This document shows, one piece after another, positions 1-8,162 of a DNA stretch of 64,000 nt (positions are counted from its first letter, which is position 1; each line of letters opens with the position of its first letter). Source of the stretch: Solimonas flava DSM 18980 (lineage in GTDB: Bacteria > Pseudomonadota > Gammaproteobacteria > Nevskiales > Nevskiaceae); contig NZ_AUFV01000003.1 in assembly GCF_000426685.1 (NCBI RefSeq), positions 1-64,000 on the forward strand. The letters run 5' to 3'. A program made the position numbers and the translations under genes. Under the pieces are notes generated by a model. That model was not told where the DNA came from and did not search any database. It was given only the letters and a program-made list of their open reading frames with translations.

Positions 1-1
1 G

Positions 2-346
2 ATGGCATTTCACTTGACCCCCGGCCAAGCCTCGGACCTGGAAGGGGCCGACGCCTTGCTGCCCGGCCTGTCCGCTCAAGCATTAATCGCCGATCGGGCC
101 TACGACGCCCACGAGCGAGTGATCGAACCGATGCAGCACATCGGCGCACAGATCGTCATCCCTTCTCATCCAACACGCAAAGTGATGCGCGATTACGATC
201 GAGCGCTGTACAAGGCTCGGCACTTGATCGAGAACTTCTTTGCCAAGCTCAAGCAATATCGGGCCATCGCCACTCGATACGACAAGACCGCTCGAAACTT
301 CCTCGGGGCCATCTACTGCGTCGCAGCCAACATCCTGCTCAATTGA
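2..346 (+). mobile_element. IS5-family transposase, C-terminal part (cut by window start)
   Basis: This is the last 114 residues of a DDE transposase; the rest lies before the window. The segment IADRAYDAHERV carries the second catalytic Asp. The segment ARHLIENFFAKLKQYRAIATR has the catalytic Glu and the R/K spacing typical of IS5-group (IS427/IS1031-like) enzymes. Codon use is less GC-biased than in the neighbouring genes, which fits a mobile element. The ATG at position 2 is probably internal. The element appears to end just after the stop, around 347-355 (ATGACAGGCCC), next to CTAG, a plausible target sequence. Family assignment is from remembered motifs; the left end is not visible. Confidence 0.85.
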
Positions 347-355
347 TGACAGGCC

Positions 356-3346
356 CTAGTTCGCGCAGCTCGTCGAGCCGGGATAGGCCGCCTCGTCGGC
401 CTTGATGACGTTCTGGATCCACTGCGCGATCAGCGCATGGCCTTCCTCGTCGACCACGCTGCGCGCCAGCGGCGGCATGCGCGCGGCCGGCGTCGTCGCG
501 TTCGGGCCAATGCGGTATTCGACGATCGAGTCGGCGACGTTCGCCGGATGGATGTCGTAGCTGCGGCCGCCGTTGCCTTCCTGGCCGGTCGCGGTCGGGC
601 GCTTGCAGATGCCGTAGCTGATGTCGACCTTGCGCAGCGAGTCCAGATAGAAGCCGGTGCTCGCGGCGAAACCGCGCACGTTATGGCAGTGCTGGCAGTT
701 GACCTCGAGCCAGGCGCGCGCGCGCGCCTCGACGTCCTGCGCCGAATTGGCGGCGAAGCCGGCGTCGCCCGGCTTGTTGAACACCGGCGAGCGCTCGATC
801 TTGGTCGCGACCTGCTGCTCGTTGACGCCGAGGTCGGCCGGACAGCCGGCGAGCAGGCCCTTGCTGCACCAGTACTGCAGCTGGTTGACGCCGGCGACCG
901 CGTGCCGGCTCTGGCCGGTGACGCGCGACGACTCCGGACGATAGGGCTTGTTCATGAAGCGCACCTTCGGCCCGATCGGCGCCGAGCCGGCTTCCTGATC
1001 CTCGCGCGAGTGGCAGCTGAGGCACTGGTTGGCGTGCGGGATCAGATAGCTCTGCGTGTCGCCGGTGTGATGCACGCCGGAATCGACGTCGGTCGTATCC
1101 CAGTGCACGCTCGCCGTACCACCGCCGAGCGCGAGCTTGGCGACCTTCTTGCCGTTCTCCGTCGTCCAGATGTAGGCGGCGCCGTCCCAGCGCGCGCGGC
1201 CCTTGGAGTCGGTGCGCTTGATCAGCAGACGCGTCTCGACCGGCGTCTCGGTGCCGTTCGCCTCGTCGGCGAACGAGAAGGTCTTGGCGATGATGGTGCC
1301 GGCCGGGAACACGATCACCGCGTTCGCGCCGTCGGTCGCGCCGTCGCGGTAGACCGCCTTGGTGCCCGGCGGCAGATAGGCGACGCGGTACTTCACCGCA
1401 TAGTCGGAGAACAGCTTGCTGTTCAGCGAGTACGGCACGCCGCCGCCGTTCGGCGTGCTGGTCGGGTCTTCGGCGTCGGCGAACAGGTGGTACTGGTCGA
1501 GCGTCGGGCAGTTGACCTTGGCGGCATCGAAGTTGACCTGGCCGGACGCCACGTTGGCCTTGCAGAGCTTGGCGACTTCCTCCTCGCTCGGCGCCGGATC
1601 GTAGTCGCCGCTGCGCTGGAACGGCGGGATCACCACGGCCGGCAGCGGCTCCAGATTCTTGCCGTACTGCGCCATGCACTTGTGCGGCGTGATGTCGAAG
1701 TCGGACGCGAACTGCAGGATCGCGCGCACGTCGAGCTTGTTCTCGATCAGCAGTTCGAGGCCCTTGGTGCCATGGAAGTTCGCGTACTTCAGGCTGTCGG
1801 CGCTGAAATCGTTGTCGTCATCGATGCACGAGAACCAGTCCGGCTTGATGCGCGGCGCGCCGGCCTTGCTGGTGTCGAACTTGTACTTGTTGTAGTGGCA
1901 GGACGGATTCGGGTACTCGTTGGTGAACAGCGGCTTGCCGCGTTCGTCCTTCGGCACGTCGTTGCCGTTGGCGTCCTTCGGATACGGGCAGCTCGCGTCG
2001 TAGGTGTCGAGCAGACCGTCCCAGATGATGTGCGCGCCGCGCACGTTGAGCAGCGAGGAGCTCAGGCACTGGCCGATGTTGCCGAGCTTGAGGCAGGCCG
2101 CCTGGTTCTTGAGGCCGACGATCGCCAGCAGGATCTTGGCGACGTCGAACGAGGTGAGATCGTTGAGGGTCGGCAGCGGCAGGTGGTTGCCGTTGTTCTT
2201 GAAGGTGTTCTTGTAGATGTGCAGGCCTTCCGTGTACCAGTCGATGCGCTTTTCGCTCGGCCGGCCCATGCCCTCCGGGAACAGCTCGTAGCTGGCGTGG
2301 ATGATGCCGGCGGTGTTGTTGTTCTCGAAGGTGTTGTTGAAGATGTCGATGCGATCGTACGACAGCGTGATCATGCCGCTGCCCGACGGCACGTTGCCGA
2401 CGATGCCGCCCGAGGTGAAGTTGTAGGTGTTGTTGTTGCGCGCGGTGTTGCCGTGCATCAGCGAGCGGTCGCCGTACTGGCGCAGGTTGTCGAGGTCGTA
2501 GATCAGGAAGCCGCCGGTGTTGCACTCGGCGAGATTGCTGTCGTACTCGCCGCCGCGCACGTTCTCGATCTCGAAGCCGAACACGTTGTAGGCGGCGCGG
2601 CTCTTGCGGATGATCGCGTTGTTGGTCTGGCCGACGTAAATGCCGGCGTCGGAGGCGCCGACCGATTCGGCGTCCTCGATCAGGATGTTCTCGGACGCGA
2701 CCGGATAGATGCCGTAGCGGCCGGACTTCTTGCTGACCGTGTAGTCGGGCGAGCTGATGTCGCCGAAGCGGTTCTGCGGATCTTCCGGATCCTGCGTCGC
2801 CGGATCGGTGCAGGGCACCTCGATGCGGCTCGCGTAGTTCGTCGCGTTGATCGGATCGGCGCTCTCGCGGCCGCCGCCCGACGACCACATCGCGCGCACG
2901 CGCTGCAGCGTGCCGTGGTTGACACCGCGCAGCTCGATGCCGTTGCCGCCGGTGTCGAGCACGGTGAGATCCTGCACGGTGAAGCCGTGCACGTTGACGG
3001 CGAGGATGCCTTCCGGCGAATTGTTGTGCTTGAACGAGAGCACCGTCTCGTCCTTGCCGGCGCCCTTGACCAGCACGTCCTCGGTGTTGGTCAGCTGCAA
3101 GGACGACGTCAGCTCGTAGTAACCCTTGCCGAATTCGATGACGTCGCCCGGCGCGGCCTGCACCATCGCCGCGATCATGTCGCGCGTGGCGCTGTCGCCG
3201 GGCGCGATCTTGAACGTGCGGCCGCTGCCGCCCGGATCGCCGCCGCCGTCATTGCTCCCGCCGCCGCCCCCGCCACCGCCGCCGCACGCGGCCAGCACAG
3301 CCACCGTGAACAGCACGAACACCATGCGCAGCTTGCTCGCAGACAT
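356..3346 (-). CDS. Lipoprotein: parallel beta-helix domain fused to SO2930-type diheme cytochrome c
   Basis: A 996-residue exported protein. A lipoprotein signal ends at C21 (LAAC), followed by a run of nine glycines and a low-complexity linker. Residues of about 45-480 read as a right-handed parallel beta-helix (repeated short turns, many Asn/Gly). The last ~350 residues match what I recall of the SO2930-like diheme cytochrome family: a PYSLNSKLFSDYA start, heme motif CLSCH near residue 775 and CQHCH near 885. These two families usually occur as separate neighbouring genes, so the fusion is notable. A periplasmic or surface redox role is inferred. The stop codon lies at the edge of the adjacent IS element. 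The substrate is unknown. Confidence 0.85.
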   Translation of the reverse strand: MSASKLRMVFVLFTVAVLAACGGGGGGGGGSNDGGGDPGGSGRTFKIAPGDSATRDMIAAMVQAAPGDVIEFGKGYYELTSSLQLTNTEDVLVKGAGKDETVLSFKHNNSPEGILAVNVHGFTVQDLTVLDTGGNGIELRGVNHGTLQRVRAMWSSGGGRESADPINATNYASRIEVPCTDPATQDPEDPQNRFGDISSPDYTVSKKSGRYGIYPVASENILIEDAESVGASDAGIYVGQTNNAIIRKSRAAYNVFGFEIENVRGGEYDSNLAECNTGGFLIYDLDNLRQYGDRSLMHGNTARNNNTYNFTSGGIVGNVPSGSGMITLSYDRIDIFNNTFENNNTAGIIHASYELFPEGMGRPSEKRIDWYTEGLHIYKNTFKNNGNHLPLPTLNDLTSFDVAKILLAIVGLKNQAACLKLGNIGQCLSSSLLNVRGAHIIWDGLLDTYDASCPYPKDANGNDVPKDERGKPLFTNEYPNPSCHYNKYKFDTSKAGAPRIKPDWFSCIDDDNDFSADSLKYANFHGTKGLELLIENKLDVRAILQFASDFDITPHKCMAQYGKNLEPLPAVVIPPFQRSGDYDPAPSEEEVAKLCKANVASGQVNFDAAKVNCPTLDQYHLFADAEDPTSTPNGGGVPYSLNSKLFSDYAVKYRVAYLPPGTKAVYRDGATDGANAVIVFPAGTIIAKTFSFADEANGTETPVETRLLIKRTDSKGRARWDGAAYIWTTENGKKVAKLALGGGTASVHWDTTDVDSGVHHTGDTQSYLIPHANQCLSCHSREDQEAGSAPIGPKVRFMNKPYRPESSRVTGQSRHAVAGVNQLQYWCSKGLLAGCPADLGVNEQQVATKIERSPVFNKPGDAGFAANSAQDVEARARAWLEVNCQHCHNVRGFAASTGFYLDSLRKVDISYGICKRPTATGQEGNGGRSYDIHPANVADSIVEYRIGPNATTPAARMPPLARSVVDEEGHALIAQWIQNVIKADEAAYPGSTSCAN

Positions 3347-3382
3347 CGCTCCCCCTCGTCCCCCGCAGCGCCCTGACGCCGC

Positions 3383-3411
3383 GTTCTGTGAATTATTTGT
3401 GTCCGAGTATA
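3383..3411 (-). promoter_or_regulatory. Candidate promoter region of the beta-helix/cytochrome gene
   Basis: This is a short AT-rich patch in otherwise very GC-rich DNA. It holds a TATACT hexamer on the minus strand (3406-3411), about 60 bases ahead of the start codon. No convincing -35 box was found, so this is only a candidate. Confidence 0.3.
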
Positions 3412-3601
3412 GGCCGGCCGCGCGCCCGCCCGGCTAGCGCGCGGCAGCGGTAAATTCGGCCTAGGGACTTACCCGCGGTCGCCCGCGCATGCCCTCTCCC
3501 CCGAAAGGACTAAGACGACCCGCAAACTTGGGGCGACCATTCGCTGCACGCCCGGCAGGACGCCGGGGCCGCAAACAGGACGCCGTGGAGGACGGGCCGC
3601 A

Positions 3602-4621
3602 ATGGGTGACCAAATCAATCTCAAGATCTTGCTCGAGTCGCAGGGCCTGGAACGCAGCCCGTTCCCGATCCCGACCGGCTGGTTCTTCGTCGACTACTCC
3701 GACGCCCTGAAGGCCGGCGAACTGCGCAACGTGACGCTGTTCGGCCAGGAGTGGGTGCTGTTCCGCACGGAATCCGGCAAGCCCGGCATGTCCGACCCGT
3801 ACTGTCCGCACCTCGGCGCGCACATGGGCCACGGCGGCACGGTCTGCGGCGAGCACATCCGCTGCCCGTTCCATCACTGGGAATACGACACCGCCGGCTG
3901 GTGCAAGAACATCCCGTACGGCAAGGTCACGCCGCCGATCGTCAAGAAGCAGGCGATCCTGCGCACGCTGCCGATGGTCGAGAAGTACGGAATGATGTGG
4001 GCCTGGTATCACCCGCTGTGCGCCGAGCCGACCTGGGAGCTGCCGTACATCCCGGAGATGGAAGATCCGACCGGCTACACCGGTTCGCGCCGCGGCAGCT
4101 GGACGGCCGACACCTGCATCCAGGAGATCGCCGAGAACGGCGTCGACACCGCGCACCTGAAGTTCCTGCACGGCGCACCGATGATCCCGCCGGTCGAGGC
4201 GACCTACGACGGTCCGCGCATGAAGCTCGACATCGGCAAAGGCTACATCGTCGGCGACGTCTACGGTCCGGGCCTCAACGTGATGCGCTTCAACCAGCAC
4301 GGCATCACCGCGACGATGATCTCGTACACGCAGCCGATCAGCGCCGAGAAGAGCCGCATGAACATGAGCTTCCGCCATGTCGACTACCCGGCGGGCACGC
4401 CGGAGCTGGCGGCCTCGAAGAAGGTCATCGACCACATGATCGGCGCCGCCGAAGGCGAGGAGAGCGCCGGCTTCGAGAGCGTCGACTTCATCGTCTGGAA
4501 CAACAAGAAGTACCGCCCGAACCCGCTGCTCTGCGACGGCGACGGCCCGGTGCTGCAGTTCCGCAAGTGGTTCCGGCAGTTCTACACCAACCTCGACGCC
4601 GCGACGCTCGCCAAGATCTGA
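3602..4621 (+). CDS. Rieske non-heme iron oxygenase, KshA/steroid-hydroxylase-like
   Basis: A 339-residue terminal oxygenase component. The Rieske cluster ligands are visible: C68-x-H70 (YCPHLGAH) and C88-x2-H91 (CPFHHW). The mononuclear iron site is N179-x2-D182-x2-H185-x4-H190 (ENGVDTAHLKFLH). The stretch CKNIPY followed by PPI just after the Rieske domain resembles 3-ketosteroid 9alpha-hydroxylase oxygenase (KshA) and the cholesterol 7-desaturase group as I remember them. It probably hydroxylates a bulky alicyclic or steroid substrate with electrons from a 2Fe-2S ferredoxin. A ferredoxin gene follows after a hairpin terminator. A GGAGGAC ribosome-binding site precedes the ATG. The substrate cannot be read from sequence. 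Confidence 0.85.
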   Translation: MGDQINLKILLESQGLERSPFPIPTGWFFVDYSDALKAGELRNVTLFGQEWVLFRTESGKPGMSDPYCPHLGAHMGHGGTVCGEHIRCPFHHWEYDTAGWCKNIPYGKVTPPIVKKQAILRTLPMVEKYGMMWAWYHPLCAEPTWELPYIPEMEDPTGYTGSRRGSWTADTCIQEIAENGVDTAHLKFLHGAPMIPPVEATYDGPRMKLDIGKGYIVGDVYGPGLNVMRFNQHGITATMISYTQPISAEKSRMNMSFRHVDYPAGTPELAASKKVIDHMIGAAEGEESAGFESVDFIVWNNKKYRPNPLLCDGDGPVLQFRKWFRQFYTNLDAATLAKI

Positions 4622-4646
4622 CGCGAGCCGCGCGGGACGTTTCAGC

Positions 4647-4675
4647 GCCCCGGTCGCCGAGACCGGGGCTTTTTT
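4647..4675 (+). terminator. Rho-independent terminator after the Rieske oxygenase
   Basis: A perfect 9-bp stem, GCCCCGGTC/GACCGGGGC with a 5-base loop, is followed directly by six T residues. It sits between the oxygenase and ferredoxin genes, so most transcription should end before the ferredoxin unless there is read-through or a separate promoter. Confidence 0.85.
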
Positions 4676-4687
4676 CTGGAGTCACGA

Positions 4688-5011
4688 ATGACGGTTGTAC
4701 GGGTCAAGGACCGCGCCGGCGCCGAGCGCGACGTCGAAGCAACGAACGGCGTGCCGCTGATGGAGACGCTGCGCGACGCCGGCTTCGGCATCGACGGTAC
4801 CTGCGGCGGCGCGATGTCCTGCGGCACCTGCCATGTCTACATCGACGCCGCCTGGGCGCCGCGCCTGCCGGCCAGGAGCGCGGACGAGGCGGCGATGCTC
4901 GAAGCGCTGGCCGATTTCGTCGAGCTGCGGCCGAGTTCGCGGCTGTCGTGCCAGATCCCGGTCGACGACACGCTCGACGGCCTGGCGGTGGAGATCGCGC
5001 CGCAGGTCTAG
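4688..5011 (+). CDS. Adrenodoxin/putidaredoxin-type 2Fe-2S ferredoxin
   Basis: A 107-residue soluble electron carrier. The cluster ligands are C39-x5-C45-x2-C48 (CGGAMSCGTC) and C88 (RLSCQ), the usual spacing for adrenodoxin-like ferredoxins that feed cytochromes P450 or oxygenases. GGAG stands 6-7 bases before the ATG. The position after the Rieske oxygenase suggests it may serve that enzyme, although KshA-type enzymes normally use a reductase with a plant-type ferredoxin domain. No reductase is adjacent; the nearest is at 43.8-45.0 kb. Confidence 0.92.
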   Translation: MTVVRVKDRAGAERDVEATNGVPLMETLRDAGFGIDGTCGGAMSCGTCHVYIDAAWAPRLPARSADEAAMLEALADFVELRPSSRLSCQIPVDDTLDGLAVEIAPQV

Positions 5012-5096
5012 CGGCCGCCGCCGTGGCGCGTTGCCGCGGCGGCGCAAGTGGAGTCCAATACGCGCCCTTGACCCGCTTCCGGGTCGTGGACGCGCC

Positions 5097-5828
5097 ATGC
5101 TCTCGCCGCACTTCTCCGCCGATCCCGAACTGCTCGCCGCGCTGCGCGAGCACGGTCATCGTTTCCTGCCCGCGCCGCAGCTGCGCGCCGCGCTGGCGCC
5201 GCACGGCGCCCTCGCCGACTGGGACGCCTTCGCGGCGAGCTGGGACGGCATGCCGCTCGACGCCTACATGGCGGACGGCGGCCGCTACCGGCGCCGGCGC
5301 TACGCGGTCTATACGGGCAGCGCCGACGCGATCGTCCGCGAGCATCACCAGCCGCACTGGCAGAGCCGCGACTACAACCCGCTGAACGGCGGCATCGCGC
5401 GCTGGTTCGAGCCGATCGACGCGGCGCTCGACGCCGGCTCGACGCTGCCGGCGGTGCTGGCCTGGTGCGGCGCGCAGTGCGCCGCGCTGGCGCCGGACGT
5501 CGCGCGCTGGCATATCGAGGTCCACCAGTTCCGCATCGAGGCGGCCGCCGGCATGGACGGCCAGCCGACGCCGGAAGGCGTGCACCGCGACGGCGTCGAC
5601 TACGTGCTGGTGCTGATGGTGCGCCGCCACAACATCGCCAGCGGCACGACCACGATCCACGCCCCGGACGGACGCCGGCTCGGCGCCTTCACGCTGACCG
5701 AAGCGCTCGACGCCGTGCTGGTCGACGACCATCGCGTGTTCCACGGCGTGACGCCGGTGCAGCCGCTCGACGCGGCGCAGCCGGCGTACCGCGACGTGCT
5801 GGTCGTGACCTTCCGCCGCCAGACCTGA
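5097..5828 (+). CDS. 2OG-Fe dioxygenase family protein (2OG-Fe_Oxy_2 type)
   Basis: A 243-residue protein. HRDGVDYV supplies a His-x-Asp iron-binding pair and a later His occurs in VFHGVTPVQP, with an Arg near the C-terminus (FRRQT). This matches the family of 2-oxoglutarate/Fe(II) enzymes that includes amino-acid hydroxylases such as isoleucine dioxygenase. It likely hydroxylates a free amino acid or small metabolite; the substrate is unknown. The start is the first ATG after the ferredoxin. No strong ribosome-binding site is seen, so the start is moderately certain. It lies 85 bases after the ferredoxin, possibly on the same transcript. Confidence 0.75.
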   Translation: MLSPHFSADPELLAALREHGHRFLPAPQLRAALAPHGALADWDAFAASWDGMPLDAYMADGGRYRRRRYAVYTGSADAIVREHHQPHWQSRDYNPLNGGIARWFEPIDAALDAGSTLPAVLAWCGAQCAALAPDVARWHIEVHQFRIEAAAGMDGQPTPEGVHRDGVDYVLVLMVRRHNIASGTTTIHAPDGRRLGAFTLTEALDAVLVDDHRVFHGVTPVQPLDAAQPAYRDVLVVTFRRQT

Positions 5829-5910
5829 GCCGGCGCCGACCCGCTCCATCCGGATGAGGCCGGATCGGCGCCGGCAAGGCAGCGTAGCGGCCGTCCCCAC
5901 CGGAGCCGCC

Positions 5911-7149
5911 ATGATCACGCCCGCCCCCGACAGCACGCCTTCGCCGTTCTCCAGCACCCGGATCGGCCCGCTGAAGCTGCGCAACCGCTTCATCAAGTCG
6001 GCCACCAACGAGGGCATGGCCAAGGGCGGCACGCCGTCGAAGATGCTGGTCGAGCATCACCGCCGCATCGCCGCCGGCGGCGTCGGCATGACCACCGTCG
6101 CCTACTGCGCAGTCAGCCCGGACGGCCGCACCTTCGTCGACCAGGTGTCGCTGAACCGCGAGAGCCTGCCGCATCTGCGCGCGCTGACCGAGGCCGTGCA
6201 TCGCGAGGGCGCGGCAATCTGCGCGCAGATCACCCACGGCGGCGCCTTCACCTTCCTGCCGCAGCTGACGACGCGCTATCCGAAGTCGGCGTCCGGCGGC
6301 TTCAACGCCGCCGGCATGCTCAGCGGGCGGCTGTTCCGCACGGCGATGACCGAGGCCGACATGGACGCCGTCGCCGGCGAGTTCGTCGCGGCGGCGCGGC
6401 TGGCGCGCGAGGCCGGTTTCGACGCCGCCGAGATCCACATGGGCCATGGCTATCTGCTGAGCCAGTTCCTGTCGCCGATGTACAACAAACGCCGTGACGG
6501 CTACGGCGGCCCGGCCGAGCAGCGCGCGCGCTTCCCGGCAATGGTGCTGCGCCGCGTGCTCGACGCGGTCGGCCACGACATGGCGGTGACCTGCAAGATC
6601 TGCGTCACCGAAGGCACCCGGAAGGGCGCCACCGCCGCCGACGCGGCGACCGTGGCGCGCGTGCTGGAGCGCGAGGGCGCGCATCTGCTGGTGCTCAGCG
6701 GCGGCATGAACGTCGAGGCGCCGTGGGCGATCTTCGGCAGCCCGATGCCGAAGGAAGCGCTGACCTCGATCGAGAACCCGATCGTGCGCTTCGCCGCCGG
6801 CCTGCAGGAACTGGTGGCGCCGAAGATCGAGTTCCACGAGCTGTACTTCCGCGAATACTCGCGTCAGGTCCGTGCCGCGGTGAAGATGCCGCTCGCCTAT
6901 CTCGGCGGCGCCAAGTCGCTGGCCGGCGTCGAGGCGCTGATGGCCGACGGTTTCGACTGCGTGGTCATGGGCCGCGCGCTGATCCACGACGCCGAGCTCG
7001 TCAACAAGTTCCGCGACGGCCGCGCCACCGCCTCCGGCTGCACCGCCTGCAATCGCTGCGTGGTGATGATGTACACGCCGGGCGGCACCAGCTGCGTGCT
7101 GCACGCGCCGAACGACGCGACGCTGAATCACACGCCGGCCGCCGCCTAG
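5911..7149 (+). CDS. Old yellow enzyme family NADH:flavin oxidoreductase
   Basis: A 412-residue single-domain TIM-barrel flavoenzyme. It starts with the typical RIGPLKLRNRFIKSATNEGMA segment; HMGHGYLLSQFLSP and the RRDGYGG stretch are characteristic active-site and FMN-binding regions. The usual C-terminal 4Fe-4S and NAD domains of dienoyl-CoA reductases are absent, although CTACNRCV near the end recalls the start of the Fe-S motif. It probably reduces activated C=C bonds (enoates or enones), which would suit steroid or terpenoid breakdown. The ATG at 5911 was chosen because GGAG lies 6 bases ahead. Confidence 0.85.
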   Translation: MITPAPDSTPSPFSSTRIGPLKLRNRFIKSATNEGMAKGGTPSKMLVEHHRRIAAGGVGMTTVAYCAVSPDGRTFVDQVSLNRESLPHLRALTEAVHREGAAICAQITHGGAFTFLPQLTTRYPKSASGGFNAAGMLSGRLFRTAMTEADMDAVAGEFVAAARLAREAGFDAAEIHMGHGYLLSQFLSPMYNKRRDGYGGPAEQRARFPAMVLRRVLDAVGHDMAVTCKICVTEGTRKGATAADAATVARVLEREGAHLLVLSGGMNVEAPWAIFGSPMPKEALTSIENPIVRFAAGLQELVAPKIEFHELYFREYSRQVRAAVKMPLAYLGGAKSLAGVEALMADGFDCVVMGRALIHDAELVNKFRDGRATASGCTACNRCVVMMYTPGGTSCVLHAPNDATLNHTPAAA

Positions 7150-7362
7150 GAACCTCTGTAAAGGTTCATCCGCCGTCGGCGCGAAGCGCGGCAGGCGATG
7201 ACGCAGCCGGTGGCGCAAGGCACCGCTGGCGACCCCGGGTCGCCACGGCCGCTGCGCGGCTTGGCGATGCCGGCGTGGTTCAGACCGTACCTGTGCGCGC
7301 AGTGGCGCCGGCCCGGCGTCCGCCGCGTCGCCGGCGGCCAGCGGCGACGCGGCCGCGGCGCG
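7150..7362. other. Non-coding gap between convergent genes with palindromes
   Basis: These 213 bases lie between the OYE gene and the oppositely oriented UPF0114 gene. They contain AACCT(N6)AGGTT just after the OYE stop and an 8-1-8 perfect palindrome, GGCGACCC-C-GGGTCGCC, at 7228-7244. No T-tract follows either. No gene is recognised here; a role in bidirectional termination is possible. Confidence 0.4.
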
Positions 7363-7944
7363 TCAGTGCGCGTGCTTGCCGTTCGTGCTCGCCATCAGGC
7401 GATCGGTCCAGGCGATGCCGATCGCCGAGGCGATGAACACGCAGTGGATGATGGTCTGCCACATCACGCCGGTCGGCGTCGAGTTGGTGCAGCGCGCGGC
7501 GGCGTCGGCCGCGCCGCAGACCGGCAGGCCGAGCGCGCCGGCCTCGATGAAGGTTTTCAGCAGATGGATCGAGGAGATGCCGATGATCGCCATCGCCAGT
7601 TTGACCTTCAGCACCGAGGCGTTGACGTGCGACAGCCATTCCGGCTGGTCCGGATGGCCTTCGAGGCGCAGGCGCGACACGAAGGTCTCGTAGCCGCCGA
7701 CGATCACCATCACCAGCAGGTTGGAGATCATCACCACGTCGATCAGGCCGAGCACGATCAGCATCACCTCCTGCTCGCGCAGCTCGAAGGCGCCGTGGAT
7801 CAGATGCCACAGCTCCTTGACGAAGAGGATGACGTAGACGCCCTGGGCGACGATCAGGCCGAGGTAGAGCGGCAGCTGCAGCCAGCGCGAGGAGAAGATC
7901 AGGGCAGGCAAGGGGCTGAGATCCTTCGGGGACGGAGCGGACAT
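7363..7944 (-). CDS. UPF0114 (YqhA-like) integral membrane protein
   Basis: A 193-residue protein with three to four membrane segments. [11 protein letters not shown] and [20 protein letters not shown] are hallmark stretches of the UPF0114/YqhA family of unknown function. The C-terminus is His-containing. The start was set at MSAPSPKD because the upstream in-frame residues look like untranslated leader sequence. It converges on the OYE gene and is transcribed divergently from the histidine kinase at 8163. Confidence 0.85.
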   Translation of the reverse strand: MSAPSPKDLSPLPALIFSSRWLQLPLYLGLIVAQGVYVILFVKELWHLIHGAFELREQEVMLIVLGLIDVVMISNLLVMVIVGGYETFVSRLRLEGHPDQPEWLSHVNASVLKVKLAMAIIGISSIHLLKTFIEAGALGLPVCGAADAAARCTNSTPTGVMWQTIIHCVFIASAIGIAWTDRLMASTNGKHAH

Positions 7945-8162
7945 CGGCAGACGGGGCGGACGCGGGAAGCGCGATTCTAGTGACTGCCGGCAGACGCGCA
8001 AAGCACGGTCAGCGCGCACGACCTCCCTCAGAAGGGTGAGGCGCGCGCCCGGCGCGGCCGCGTAAATGCTCGGATACGAAAAAGCGCCGGCATGCCGGGC
8101 GCGGCCCAGCCGACGCCGGAAAATGACCGGCAACTGACATGGGCGTCAGGGGGAGCGCAGAC

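Noticed and set aside
437-3376. 979-residue open frame on the plus strand opposite the beta-helix/cytochrome gene
   Set aside because: It is an antisense shadow of a GC-rich gene: low-complexity Ala/Arg/Val/Asp text, no domain, while the other strand carries heme motifs and a lipobox.
7228-7244. 8-1-8 palindrome as a terminator
   Set aside because: No T-tract follows on either strand, so it is noted only as part of the gap.
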